Part shown: one piece after another, positions 22,628-33,252 of the stretch | Layout of the letters: each line of letters starts with the position of its first letter | How positions within the stretch are numbered: position 1 is the stretch's first letter | Source of the DNA: Zymoseptoria tritici IPO323 | Lineage: Eukaryota; Ascomycota; Dothideomycetes; Mycosphaerellales; Mycosphaerellaceae | Direction of reading: 5' to 3' | Length of the DNA stretch: 64,000 nucleotides | Assembly: GCF_000219625.1 (NCBI RefSeq) | Contig: NC_018209.1 | Coordinates: 186,001 to 250,000 of the forward strand | Position numbers and translations under genes: made by a program | Notes under the pieces: generated by a model | The model's database searches: none | Told to the model about the DNA's origin: nothing | Seen by the model: the letters and a program-made list of their open reading frames with translations, nothing else

Positions 22628-23980
22628 ATGGACCCCACCACGCCTGATGCTGGACCTGACCATGCACCGCCCTCGTTGCCGCCTGGATGGTGCGTGTTCT
22701 TCGAAATCAGCTCTGCATACGACTGGCACTGACGTGAATGGTGTCGATGAAGGATTGCACAGTTCGACGCAAAGTAAGTTGCTTCGCCTCCATGCGTGAA
22801 TATTGCTACCTCTCTCATAAGAGCTTGGCTGTCGACTCCTCCGCACTTCCACGAGATAACAACCACTGACCTCATCACAAAGATCGCGCCGATACTACTT
22901 TGTCCAAATAAGCACCGGCGAGTCGACTTGGGAAACACCGACGATGGCAGCACAAAACGTTCCCTCGCCTGGGACCACACCCGCGAACCAGAGCCCTTAC
23001 CCTGTGCCCGGTGAAACCTCGAGAGGTGTCGATGGACAAGAAGGAGATAGGAGCTTGGGAGTGAGTTGGACGCTTGTACAGATGCGATACGCGGAACAGT
23101 GGACTGACTGGTTTGGCAGGGCTCATTATTGAACTCAATGCTCGGCAGCAACAAGCAAAGCTCAGGTGGTGGTCTAGGAGGTCTGGCATCATCCTTTCTA
23201 GGAGGATCGTCTTCGTCGCATGGCGGATCGCAACAGCATGGACAACAAGGCCACTCAAGTGGTGGTGGGGGACTCGGTGGAATAGCCCAGTCATTCTTGG
23301 GCGGATCGTCCTCTTCGCATGGTGGACAAAGCGGTCAGCATGGATCATCGGGACATTCGAGCAGCGGTGGAGGACTTGGACAGCTGGGCTCGATGGCTAG
23401 CAGCTTGCTCGGCGGCAAGACGAGCAAGCCTCACAGCGGTGGAAATCCCTACGGCTACTCGCAGAACCAGTCTTCAGGCGGCACATACCAGGGATCAGCA
23501 CCACCAGCTTCATACCAACCTGCCGGCGCGCACGGTGGAGGATCTCAAGGAGCGTCCTACGGTGGCTCGCACGGCTCGTCAACACCCGGATCATACGGAC
23601 AGCACGGTGGTCACGCGCAACCCAGTCACCAGCCGCAATACGGAGCTCCCCAGCAGGGCAACTTTGGTCCTTCAAGCGGAGCCTACAACCCACAAGGTCA
23701 ACAGGGCTACAACCAGCCACCCGGCGGCTACAGCGGTCCTCCTAGCCAACAGCACACTCCACACAACGCACAGTATGGGCAGCAGCAACAGCCGGGAGGA
23801 TATGGCGGGCAGTATCCTCCGCCGCCGCAGGGACAATATGGACAGCCTCAGAGTGGCGGGTATGGTGGGCAGCCTAGCTACGATCAAGGATACGGACAGC
23901 AGCAGAGTCAATACCAGTCTTATGGACAGCCGCAGGGAGGGTATGGAGGGCAGCCGCCGCCGAACCCGGGTTGGAGATGA
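22628..23980 (+). CDS. WW-domain protein with Gly/Gln/Tyr-rich prion-like tail
   Basis: Four exons: 22628-22689, 22753-22773 (a 21-nt microexon), 22883-23060 and 23120-23980, giving 373 aa. The first three exons together build one WW domain: 'LPPGW' + 'IAQFDAK' + 'SRRYYFVQISTGESTWETPT', with both Trp and the central Tyr pair present. Exon 4 encodes two 'SSFLGGSSSSHGG'-type repeats, another 'SSLLGGKTS' copy, then about 180 residues rich in Gly, Gln, Tyr, Ser and Pro (QPQSGGYGG, GQYPPPPQGQYG) that look intrinsically disordered and phase-separation prone. WW domains bind Pro-rich ligands such as PPxY. Similar WW plus low-complexity proteins are common in filamentous fungi but not functionally assigned to my knowledge. 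Confidence 0.8.
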
Positions 23981-24675
23981 GGTGCTGCATGAGGTGGACA
24001 CTGAAAGTTGATCGAGTTGCGGCCTTGTTTGCATGGCGATGGATTGTGTCATGGAATTACCGGCGTTCACGCAACACGCAGCTTGTAGACGACGGAATGC
24101 ATCAGTTCAAGACGGATCGGCGCAGAAAAGGCGCTCTTGTGTACTTGGCAAAACGAAGGAGCTTTACGGAACTGGTTCGCGGCAGTGATTGGTCTCGTTG
24201 GGCACGAACTCGCTATATAGCACGGCCTTTGTGTGCGATGCCATCAGGGAAGCATGACTCCCTTGGCCACAATCTCTCATGTTTGCAGCTCCGCAGTAGT
24301 AGTATGATGTCGATCAGTCTCGATTCATCTGCCTGCTTCGTGGCGCCCAGTCTCATCGATCATCTTTGCTTGTCAGCGTGACGAATTGTTTGTCCCTTTG
24401 TCCTTGTAGTGGAGGTGATTCAGGTCATCTGGAAGACTGGAAGGCACGGCCCGGCGCTAGCAGCAACGGCGCAAGAGGCTCACCAGCGCAGCGCCTTGGT
24501 CCGAAACAACTATCTCTCTGACCACGACCACCTCACCCCACATCAACAAACCACCATCCTCCGACCCTTCATCCACCGACAGCGCCGATCAACTCGACTC
24601 CGACATACTGATATCTGAACTCGCGCGCGACTACTGTCCTCTGGCTCTCGCCTCAACCACCAGCTTTCCGCAATC
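23981..24675. other. Intergenic, promoter of YPT1
   Basis: An ATTGG (24189-24193) and a TATATAG (24214-24220) lie about 460-485 bp before the YPT1 start, followed by a C/A-rich leader from about 24510. No coding signature is seen. Confidence 0.45.
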
Positions 24676-25761
24676 ATGAACCCAGAGTAGTCAGTGCACA
24701 AACCACCTAGGAGTGCCCTCTGCGCGCAGCGAGGGGGGCGGAGGAGGAGCGCGCTGACTCGATGTGTGAACAGTGTATCTCCCTTCTTCTGTTCCCCCCA
24801 GAGCATCACAGGACTGGACCTTGGATTCATCGACAGTCCAGGAGACGCAGCGCGGACAATACGCTATCTGCGCCAACTCTGATCGGTCCAACGAGTTTCA
24901 CCGGAAAAGATCGAGGTCCAACAACGCCACACCGCCCAGGACAGCCGGGATGGACTGCTCGTTGCCAGCGAGCTCTGCCCGCGCAGACCAGCGACCTGGG
25001 GAGGCCACTGAAATGGGAACAGTGGGACACAATAACTAACACAACTACGCTTTCAGATACGACTACCTCTTCAAGCTCCTCCTCATCGGTGACTCCGGTG
25101 TCGGAAAGTCTTGCCTTCTCCTCCGATTTGCCGACGACACCTACACCGAGTCCTACATCTCCACCATCGGCGTCGACTTCAAGATTCGCACCATCGAGCT
25201 CGATGGCAAGACCGTCAAGCTTCAAATCGTACGTTGTTGGAAAGAGCACGACGGGGGAAACATAGGGCTAATAGCAAGAGTAGTGGGACACCGCTGGCCA
25301 GGAGCGTTTCCGCACCATCACATCATCATACTACCGTGGTGCTCACGGCATCTGCGTTGTCTACGATGTCACCGACATGGACTCGTTCAACAACGTCAAG
25401 CAGTGGCTGCAGGAGATTGACCGCTACGCTACGGAGGGCGTGAACAAGCTCCTTGTGGGCAACAAGAGCGATATGGCCGACAAGAAGGTCGTGGAGTACA
25501 CCGTTGCTAAGGTTTGTTGAGCCAAGAGTCAGAGCCCATAAAACTCGTCGCTGACAGGATCTGCAGGAGTTCGCCGATAGCCTGGGCATCCCATTCCTCG
25601 AGACATCCGCAAAGAACGCCAACAACGTCGAGCAGGCTTTCCTCACCATGGCTCGCCAGATCAAGGAGCGCATGGGCAACACCACCGTCAACAACAAGCC
25701 CACAGTCCAGGTCGGCCAGGGATCGAACGTGCAGTCCGGAAGCGCCGGAGGCTGCTGTTAA
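24676..25761 (+). CDS. ypt1: Rab GTPase Ypt1/Rab1
   Basis: Four exons: 24676-24686, 25057-25228, 25284-25511 and 25567-25761, giving 201 aa. It is a small GTPase of ER-to-Golgi transport and autophagosome formation. The P-loop 'GDSGVGKS', switch I '[13 protein letters not shown]' (Rab1 effector region), switch II '[19 protein letters not shown]', 'GNKSDM' and 'ETSAKN' are all intact, and the C-terminus 'GGCC' is the double geranylgeranylation site. The first exon encodes only MNP plus two bases, followed by a long 370-nt intron with an ACTAAC branch site. For exon 4, two in-frame AG acceptors exist; the second (ending 25566) is chosen because the first directly follows the branch CTGAC and would insert DLQ into a conserved helix. 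Gyp7, encoded nearby at 29883, is a GAP for Rabs (Ypt7 in yeast). Confidence 0.95.
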
Positions 25762-26781
25762 GCGGGGAGATCGAGCAATGTTTATCACGTCGGGGCTAGG
25801 TTGGATCGGTGCGAGGTAATCGGGAACGATTTGAATGGATGCTTTGAGGGCGTTCCTTGCATGCTAGAGTGCTTGCTTTCGGGTTAGATGATTGCCTGTG
25901 GGTACGAGGCCTGCGTTACAATGTGGACGATGCGCTGCTCTTCCTTTCTACGGGATGATATCGCATCATTGAGGTGCAGATGCTGAGTTGAAGGTGCATC
26001 GAAGAGAGTGGAGGGCGATGCAGCATCAACGCTCCATAGCCAGTGGCGTTCAATAGGCGTCTAGTATCTATGGGAAAACACACAGAGTGGAACAAGTGTT
26101 CTCAGGGATTATCGTTTGTGATTTTGATCGATTTTGGCAGCAGCCAGCCACGCACGCACGACTCCATGACACTCGGCAATTTCACGACTGGTTACGTGGC
26201 AATACTTCATAGAGATCCTCCCACTGTGTTCCTTCTTGTTGGTTTCAAGTCTCTCGTTTCCAGCCAAGGTCGAATATAATTGGCGACGGCCCGCTCCAGC
26301 CGGAATTCGCGCTTGCGCTTGCGCCAGCAACCGTGGAACGTCTATTGGAAGGCGCGAAAGCAACCATGCAACTTCGTTGAGACGACACGTTAAGACACAG
26401 CTGCAGCATTGACATCATATTCGATCGAGAAGCACACTGGAAGATTCGCATTGGCCTCCCAGATCACGCCCGATCATACCAGGTGCTGCGTGGCATACAC
26501 ATCCTCAGGTCAAAAGTCCGCTACGCGTCACAATAGCAGACGATCCCCTCTCTGGAACATCAACAACTCCACCGCATGAGGTCCGCCTGAGCGACAGATT
26601 GGCCGCCGCGGCTGGTAACATCAAATATCCTTCCGGACAGCGGCGACGATCAACAGGCCTCCAATCTTCCCTTTCGCCTGGGCTTAAATCTCACAATGCT
26701 CACATCCCATTATCGATACAATCCTGAAGTGCCACATTCCCCGCACGCCTCAACTCATTTTCCAAGCGGCTTGCCACTATT
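25762..26781. other. Intergenic, YPT1 to SUZ12-like gene
   Basis: 3' UTR of ypt1 and presumed promoter of the next gene. I see no coding signature, repeats or RNA gene. Confidence 0.5.
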
Positions 26782-29379
26782 ATGAACGCTGAAGACAGAC
26801 ACAAAATATTCATTGCACGATTAAATCTTCACGACGAACTGGACCGCAGATCTCGGTCACAGCCTGGATTTCTGCGCCGAAATTTGAGGGTTGTTCTGGA
26901 TCAGCACGAACACCTACTTCAGCTAGAGCGAGGACATGCTCCGACAAGTCAGAGCGCAATCGACCACGAGCCACGAACTTCCAAGTGGGATTTGTACGCC
27001 GAGGAAATTTTACGCCGCATGATGAAGAACAGAGAAACGATTCGCATCGACCACCTTCGTCTGGTCGCTTTCCGTGACGGGAGCCACGGCGGCAGTGATC
27101 GGAACGCGACTCGTCAGGATGTGTTGTCTGGCGCGTATGCCGCTGATCGACCTCCCTGGCTACCGGCTTCTGATGTATGGAGAGTATGGTGCCAAGTGTT
27201 TGTGAAGATTGCGCATCGATCCGACGCTCAAAGCATAGTATACTATGAATTGCGCGATGCGCAAATAACGCGGCACGAGCTCAAAGGACGTCCGCCGGAG
27301 TTTGAAATCGCCTTGGAAGAACCATTCGAGATCAGAATAGACAAGCTCAAGGCCGAAGCTGTGTACGACAACGACGGCGGCACTAAGCGCACGCGCGCAG
27401 CTGACAATGACGGACATTCCATGAGATTCGGGATCAGATGTCAAACCTCTGAAGACGCGGCAGAGCTTCTGAGTCAACTGGAACCCCGCAACGTTTCCAC
27501 CTACCAGTTTGCATCCGTAATTGATGCGATGTTGACCTGTTCATGGGACGCTCTCCCGAACGTTCCATCGCCAGGACACCTAATGAAGCTCAAGCGCGCA
27601 CATGAGGAACGGAGCCCTAACATGCAATATGGCGTCGAGGCCAGCATGTTTCACAGCAAGAACTTGCCCACATCCAGATACAACAGAGCGCTACGTTTGA
27701 GGGGTGAAGCGCGGCAGCTACCGACTCCAAGCGTGTCTGACGACCTCGAGAGCAGCCGGCCAAAGATGCAAGTCCACTACCTCACGACAATAAATTTCGT
27801 TACGCGCGGGGCGGTCATGGTCGGGCTGAAGTGCATACTCTGTCAACGCGACATCGAGCACTCCAGCCCTGAGCGGCTGATGCTGCATTATCTGACCAAT
27901 CATGATCACCTCAAGTGGACTATCGACTACGAGTACTCGACCGACAGTCTGCTGCTGGTGAGAGTCGAGGTTGGTGATGCAGTACCTACTCAGAATGATG
28001 TGGAGGAAATCCACGGAGACGAAATCGAATGGGTAGCTCCCAAGTCGGCTTTCAACCTCAAGGCTCACTTGCAAGGTGATCAGGAATGGGTGCTTCCTGC
28101 TCCGAAAAGCAGCAAATCGGTGCACAACACCCCACGACATCCAAAGAGCACCAAAATGCTCGGGAGGAAAGACAAGCCGCTTGCCCAGCCTTTGCTCCAA
28201 GCACTGGCAATGGAGAGCCGCAAGAGGAAAATCACCGCACCTGAAGATGTCGTAGATTTGACCCCTTACCAGCGCAAGAGACATCCAGTGCCTGAAGTGG
28301 AAGGCATCTCATTCTACCGGACCATCTCGAAACAGCGAATTGCTCCCGGGACCGAGATCAGCGATAGCGAGGACGAAGCCGACACGTCGTGGGTGTTGCA
28401 GAGCCAGCGAAGAGATCAGACTCAACTGGGCGTGTCACAAGTAGCGCGAGACTTCAACGAGTTGTTTAATACGCATCTCGACGAGGAGACGCCGCTTTCC
28501 GACTCCTTCACGAGAGATGCGGTTGTGCGCTTCACCAGGAAGTTCAAGGCGCGGCTGGGCACTGGAAGTTGGAGGGACGAGTTTGAGAGAAAGCTTCGGC
28601 AACTCGAATCGAAGAAGATTGTGAACGCGGACACGGTCAGATACTGCTTGGAACTGGTCACTAGCCCCGGCGAAGATGTCCCGCAAATGAACGGAGCACA
28701 CAAGGACCAGGGAGAGAGTGATTCTGACCGAAGAGCTATTGGCGAACAGCTTGGCGTCACTTCGCCTCCGCCGGCTTCTCGCAAGGCAAAGATGAAACCT
28801 CTGGGTTCTCGGAAAATTTTGTGCGCGAGGCCTGGCAGCGCAAATTCGCACAAACTCTTTCACATCACAGATCTTCTTCGCGACGGTGACGATCGGGAGC
28901 GGGACGATATACGGCCCCGGGATCTAGATTACGGACGGCTGGTTCAGCTCCTGGAACAAGACCTGGGGTTCAGACGCGACACGGATCACATCGTCTGCAC
29001 TGTCGTCAATACGAAGACATACCACCCAATCGCCCACCAGAACGATCTAATCTCGGCGCTATCGGACCACAAAGTATTGACTGCGAAGGCGTCAGGTTTG
29101 ATACTCTTTGAGCTACGCGACAAAGCGTCGTTCGAAAAAGGGTTGGAACGGAGCCGGAATCTTAGCACTGAGCAGGCTAGAGGACTACTGGAGACTTCCA
29201 AAGATGGCAAGAAAGCTGGTGCGAAGAAGAAGGAATGCATTTGCGGAGTTGAAGTTGAAGCTATGAGAGGCGCCTTCTCATGTGGAAACGCTTCATGCTC
29301 CAGAAACTTTCACTTGGCCTGCCTGATTATGGACCGGCGGCCGGACGCAACGTGGACGTGTGAGGATTGCTCTCAGTGA
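26782..29379 (+). CDS. suz12: Polycomb protein Suz12-like, with VEFS box and C-terminal PHD finger
   Basis: An 865-aa single-exon protein. About residue 352 there is a C2H2-like zinc finger 'LKCILCQRDIEH' with 'HYLTNHDHLKW', in the position and style of the Suz12 finger. At about 510-640 comes a VEFS-like stretch: 'FYRTISKQRI', 'SDSEDEADTSWVL', then a helical region 'DFNELFNTHLDEE'. The end (about 818-864) is a PHD-type finger: 'CICGVEVE', 'CGNASCSRNFHLACL' and 'WTCEDC', with the C-x-C, C-x4-C, H-x2-C and C-x2-C ligands. Suz12 is the core scaffold of PRC2, which methylates histone H3 K27 with Ezh/Set-7 and EED. The PHD addition suggests direct histone reading. The first 300 residues have no motif I recognise. 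An alternative is another VEFS/PHD chromatin protein. Confidence 0.7.
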   Translation: MNAEDRHKIFIARLNLHDELDRRSRSQPGFLRRNLRVVLDQHEHLLQLERGHAPTSQSAIDHEPRTSKWDLYAEEILRRMMKNRETIRIDHLRLVAFRDGSHGGSDRNATRQDVLSGAYAADRPPWLPASDVWRVWCQVFVKIAHRSDAQSIVYYELRDAQITRHELKGRPPEFEIALEEPFEIRIDKLKAEAVYDNDGGTKRTRAADNDGHSMRFGIRCQTSEDAAELLSQLEPRNVSTYQFASVIDAMLTCSWDALPNVPSPGHLMKLKRAHEERSPNMQYGVEASMFHSKNLPTSRYNRALRLRGEARQLPTPSVSDDLESSRPKMQVHYLTTINFVTRGAVMVGLKCILCQRDIEHSSPERLMLHYLTNHDHLKWTIDYEYSTDSLLLVRVEVGDAVPTQNDVEEIHGDEIEWVAPKSAFNLKAHLQGDQEWVLPAPKSSKSVHNTPRHPKSTKMLGRKDKPLAQPLLQALAMESRKRKITAPEDVVDLTPYQRKRHPVPEVEGISFYRTISKQRIAPGTEISDSEDEADTSWVLQSQRRDQTQLGVSQVARDFNELFNTHLDEETPLSDSFTRDAVVRFTRKFKARLGTGSWRDEFERKLRQLESKKIVNADTVRYCLELVTSPGEDVPQMNGAHKDQGESDSDRRAIGEQLGVTSPPPASRKAKMKPLGSRKILCARPGSANSHKLFHITDLLRDGDDRERDDIRPRDLDYGRLVQLLEQDLGFRRDTDHIVCTVVNTKTYHPIAHQNDLISALSDHKVLTAKASGLILFELRDKASFEKGLERSRNLSTEQARGLLETSKDGKKAGAKKKECICGVEVEAMRGAFSCGNASCSRNFHLACLIMDRRPDATWTCEDCSQ

Positions 29380-29882
29380 GCGTACGGAATGAAAGGAAAG
29401 ATGAGATGGGAACGGTGGCATTATGCTTGCAAGTTTGTGGCGTGAGGGTTTCGGGCTTGCTCTGTCGTCTAGCGTAAAGGGGTGCATCAAGGCAATGGTG
29501 CTGTACGTAAGGAGCATAGACTACGTGTCGTACAGGCGTTTCTGGCCGAAGTTGGAATGACATTGCGTTCCTCCATCTGCGCAATGGACTACGCTCAGCA
29601 CGTCGGACTTCGCAGCATACAATGATGTAGCGTGAGTGGAAGCAGAAGTACAGTCGAAAAGCGGCAGCCTCCAATTTGGCCCCCAAAAAGTCCCTTGTTC
29701 GTCATGTGTGGCGCATGACTTCCAGGACCGCGGGGTCATGGCATTCTACAAAGAGAGGCGATGCTCCCGCCCTCGCCTGCGATACCACCACCTTGGACCA
29801 TCTTGACATGTGATTCGACCGCGATCCAGATCCTACGATCCGACTGCTCCCTTCTGAGGCCGCACACATTCCACACATCACC
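29380..29882. other. Intergenic, SUZ12-like to GYP7
   Basis: No coding signature is seen. Contains the 3' UTR and the promoter of gyp7, with C-rich leader sequence after 29830. Confidence 0.45.
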
Positions 29883-32520
29883 ATGCCCTCCACTCCGCCG
29901 CCGCTGGACACTGCCAGCACCGCTCACAGTCCTCCATCCCCCACCGCGAGCTTCTACGACATGTCTGACGAGGAAGAGAGCGAATATAGTACTGTTCGGC
30001 ACAGCAGGTCAGGCAAAGGCGTCAAGCTGCTATACTGCAAGAGCAAGGTCTACCAACATCCAACACCGAGTGCAAAGGACAATCTAGCGGGATACATTGC
30101 TCTGGTCCAACAGAAGCCCTCCGAAAGCGATGCACCCACATCTCCTGGCGCGAGCAGTTCACGATCACGACCACGCTCCGATCTGTTACTAGCATGGGTT
30201 CCCGAGAGTGGCCTTGGCGAGTCGCGAGATACATACAATAAGATCGAACTCGCAGGCATCGATGACGATGCACCACCAGCGAAGACACATCTTGTTACCC
30301 GTCCGCCTGTGGTGACCACGCACAGCTCGAGTCTGGGAACTTACGCCTTTGCTATTCCTATCAGCGACATCTTCAGCATTCTCGTTCGTCCACCTAGCTC
30401 TGGCTGGTGGTTTGGCAGCATCGTCATCAACTCTCGCGCCGGAGACAGCTTTCCGGCGTTGTTCTTCCACGACTCGGAATGTCAGTCGACGATTGCTCAT
30501 CGGAAGAAGTTGCAACGTGAGAACTTCAGTATCAGCAGTGAGGGTGGTGGGATGTTCTGGGGAGGCGACCAGTTGCTGGAATGGTTGAAGAGATATGTGA
30601 ATGTCGAGAGGTCGGTGCAAGAGCCTAGTATTTACATGATCGAACCCAACGATGCGGATAAGTTGGCGTTTGGAAGTGGTGGGAAGCCGACCCAGGATAA
30701 AGTAAAGAATGTGCTTGAGGGGAAACACAAGGATGACCCGTCGCAAAAGAAGCAGGGAAAGGACGGCAAAGGAGACCCAGTCATGTCCGCCCTCAAGCAG
30801 GCGCGGTGGAGCTTTCTTGAAACAATGGCACAGGTCACCACATTCACACGGCGAACGGCACAAGCCGTGGCTGAGAATAAGAACTTGCCACCACAAGTGC
30901 GGAGATTGATGCAGAACCCCCAAGTCCAGACCGTGTCGGACGAGTTCGACTCTGCCCGACTATACCTCGCCCGATGGGCCATGGGCATTGCAGAACAGTC
31001 CGAGAGGGAGCGAAATCAACGCATCTGGACCGCGAAGGATGTGCTCGAGATGGAAGAGAGCGAGGTGGGACAGTTTGAGATTCTAGATGTTGACCTCAAC
31101 GGCATGAGCCTGGCGGATAAGAGAAAGCCAGTCACGATGAAAGAGTGGAACAGCTTCTTCAACGCTCGCACTGGACGACTGGAGAAGACTTCTGATGAGG
31201 TCAAGGAGCGCGTCTTTCATGGTGGTCTTTCACCTGACGACGGAGTCCGCAAGGAGGCCTGGCTTTTCCTGCTTGGCGTTTACGAGTGGGATAGCACGAA
31301 AGAGGAGCGCCACGCACAAATGAACAGTCTACGCGACGAGTACATTCGTCTCAAGGGTGCGTGGTGGGAGCGACTTGTCGATGAGACCGGCACATTAGAG
31401 GAAAGGGAATGGTGGAAAGAGCAGAAGATGCGTATCGGTAAGTCTTCTTCGTTCTCGGCACACCTGCTGCCTTCCCACTAATGCACCCACTGACCGCGCC
31501 ATCCATGGCCAAATAGAGAAAGACGTCCATCGCACGGATCGTCACATCCCGATCTTCGCAGGCGAAGACATTCCGCATCCAGATCCGGACTCGCCATTCG
31601 CAGAGTCAGGGACGAACGTCCACCTCGAACAGATGAAAGACATGCTGCTCACCTACAACGAACACAACCGCGATCTCGGCTACGTGCAAGGCATGTCCGA
31701 CTTGCTTGCGCCTATATATGCGATTCAACAGGACGATGCGGTCGCTTTCTGGGGCTTTACCAAGTTCATGGAGCGCATGGAACGCAACTTCCTCCGTGAT
31801 CAAAGCGGCATGCGTCTCCAGCTTACCACTCTCGATCAACTCGTCCAACTCCTCGATCCAAAGCTTTACGAACACCTCGCCAAAGTCGACAGTACGAACT
31901 TCTTCTTCTTCTTCCGTATGCTCCTCGTATGGTTCAAGCGCGAGTTCGAATTTGAAGACATCCTCCGTCTATGGGAGGGTCTTTGGACGGACTACCTGAG
32001 CGCCAACTTCCACTTGTTTTTCGCTGCAGCGATTCTGGAGAAGCATCGAGATGTCATCATGGGACATCTGAAAGGTTTCGACGAGGTGCTGAAGTATGTG
32101 AACGAGCTCAGCGGACGTATCGATCTACAGAGCACAGTCGTCAGAGCGGAAGCACTATTCAGAAGGTTTCAAAGAGTGGTGGAGGCGATCGACAAGAAGA
32201 GCAATTTTCCCGCTACTCCAGTGGCGAGGCTGCGGTTACCACAACCACCCACGAGCCCTGGACAGTCAAAACCAGGAAGCGATGGCAAGCCTAGAGCTGG
32301 GAGCAACTCAGGTGGAGCGAGTGGTAAACCAACGTCTGGCGTGGCCAACACCTCTGGCAGAGAAAGGACTGTCGGAGACCATGTTGCTGCTGGTATTGGA
32401 GCGGACAAGTCTGAGCCGGCACAGGTTATCTCGCCAGAGTTGAGAGCTCTGCTGAGCAGGGCTATTCCCAAGCTGGAGAAGGCGGAGGTCTTGGAGCATG
32501 GTGGAGGCGTTGGAAGCTAA
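29883..32520 (+). CDS. gyp7: TBC-domain Rab GTPase-activating protein Gyp7
   Basis: Two exons (29883-31437 and 31517-32520; 79-nt intron GTAAGT...ATAG) encode 852 aa. The N-terminal half has the Gyp7-type region ('GVKLLYCKSKVYQHPTPSAKDN', 'FAIPISDIFSILVRPPSSGWWFGSIVI'), which in relatives binds membranes or Rabs. The TBC domain runs from about residue 444 ('VFHGGLSPDDGVRKEAWLFLLG') to about 713. The arginine finger lies in 'EKDVHRTDRHIP', created across the splice, and the glutamine finger in 'GYVQGMSDLLAP'. The tail is Ser/Gly-rich. In yeast Gyp7 stimulates GTP hydrolysis by Ypt7 in late endosome/vacuole fusion. This role is assigned by family. Confidence 0.93.
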
Positions 32521-32975
32521 TGTTGACTAAATCACTGGATTACGGCTTGATGAATTCATGATGCGATTGGCGTTATTAATAGCGATGGCTGGGATTCACG
32601 GAACAAGGGAGTTAGGTGTGGGAACCGGGAGCAATACGACACGATATCATCCAGGAGCGGCCGGTCGTCGAAGATGCTATGGGGACAATCACTTTTCAAC
32701 TACGTCGAGCACTTCAATTGTATAACGATGTCTCGACTTCCCGATTGCATAGACGAAGACGGTACGTATCATGGCTGATCTGCGTTCGACCGGGTCAGGG
32801 CAGGACAAGAGGCAACTGACCTTGAGCCTACATAAAACTCTTGCTTCGCTGTCAGCGCTCTCCTTCCCGTTCCCTCACATCAAACCCGAAAGTCTACCTC
32901 GTCAGCTTCCTACAGCCTGACTTCGACACTCCACTTCGACACTCCGAAATACAATTCCCACACACACAAGACATC
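32521..32975. promoter_or_regulatory. Promoter of the small secreted protein
   Basis: Upstream of 32976 a TATA-like word (TACATAAAAC, near 32830) is followed by a C/T-rich leader and the string ACACACACAAGACATC just before the ATG. This is a compact, well-formed fungal promoter for such a short gene. Confidence 0.45.
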
Positions 32976-33252
32976 ATGCACTGCACTTCGCTCATCGCCC
33001 TCGCGCTGGCCTTAACCATCCCAGCCTTGGCGAGCTCGGTCTGCGACGGCAAGCGTGTAGGCTCAAAATGCTACAAGGCCGAGGCGGGCCAGTGTCGCGG
33101 AGGACCAGAGGCGCCCCCTGATTGGTGTGATGGGATCACATTCCATTGCAACAAGTAAGCAGGCTCCACCGCATGATAACGTACGTCGCTTTGAGCTGGG
33201 CTTACACATTGGGGTTTTCAGGCAATCTGATCGACGGGTGCTGTGCTCCTAA
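32976..33252 (+). CDS. Small secreted cysteine-rich protein (effector-like)
   Basis: A signal peptide 'CTSLIALALALTIPALAS' is followed by a short mature domain. Unspliced, the ORF ends at 33158 after 60 aa with five mature cysteines. Splicing a 67-nt intron (33155-33221, GTAAGC...TTTCAG) adds 'QSDRRVLCS' and yields 69 aa with six cysteines (spacing 8, 7, 10, 6, 9), an even number suited to three disulfides; I prefer that model. The mature part is basic and Gly-rich ('VCDGKRVGSKCYKAE'). No family is recognised. Size, secretion signal and Cys content match secreted effectors or antimicrobial-like peptides of fungi; the function is unknown. Confidence 0.65.

Noticed and set aside
25512..25566. 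Alternative YPT1 acceptor adding DLQ before EFADS
   Set aside because: The first AG directly follows the CTGAC branch site, too close for use, and would insert three residues into a conserved Rab helix.
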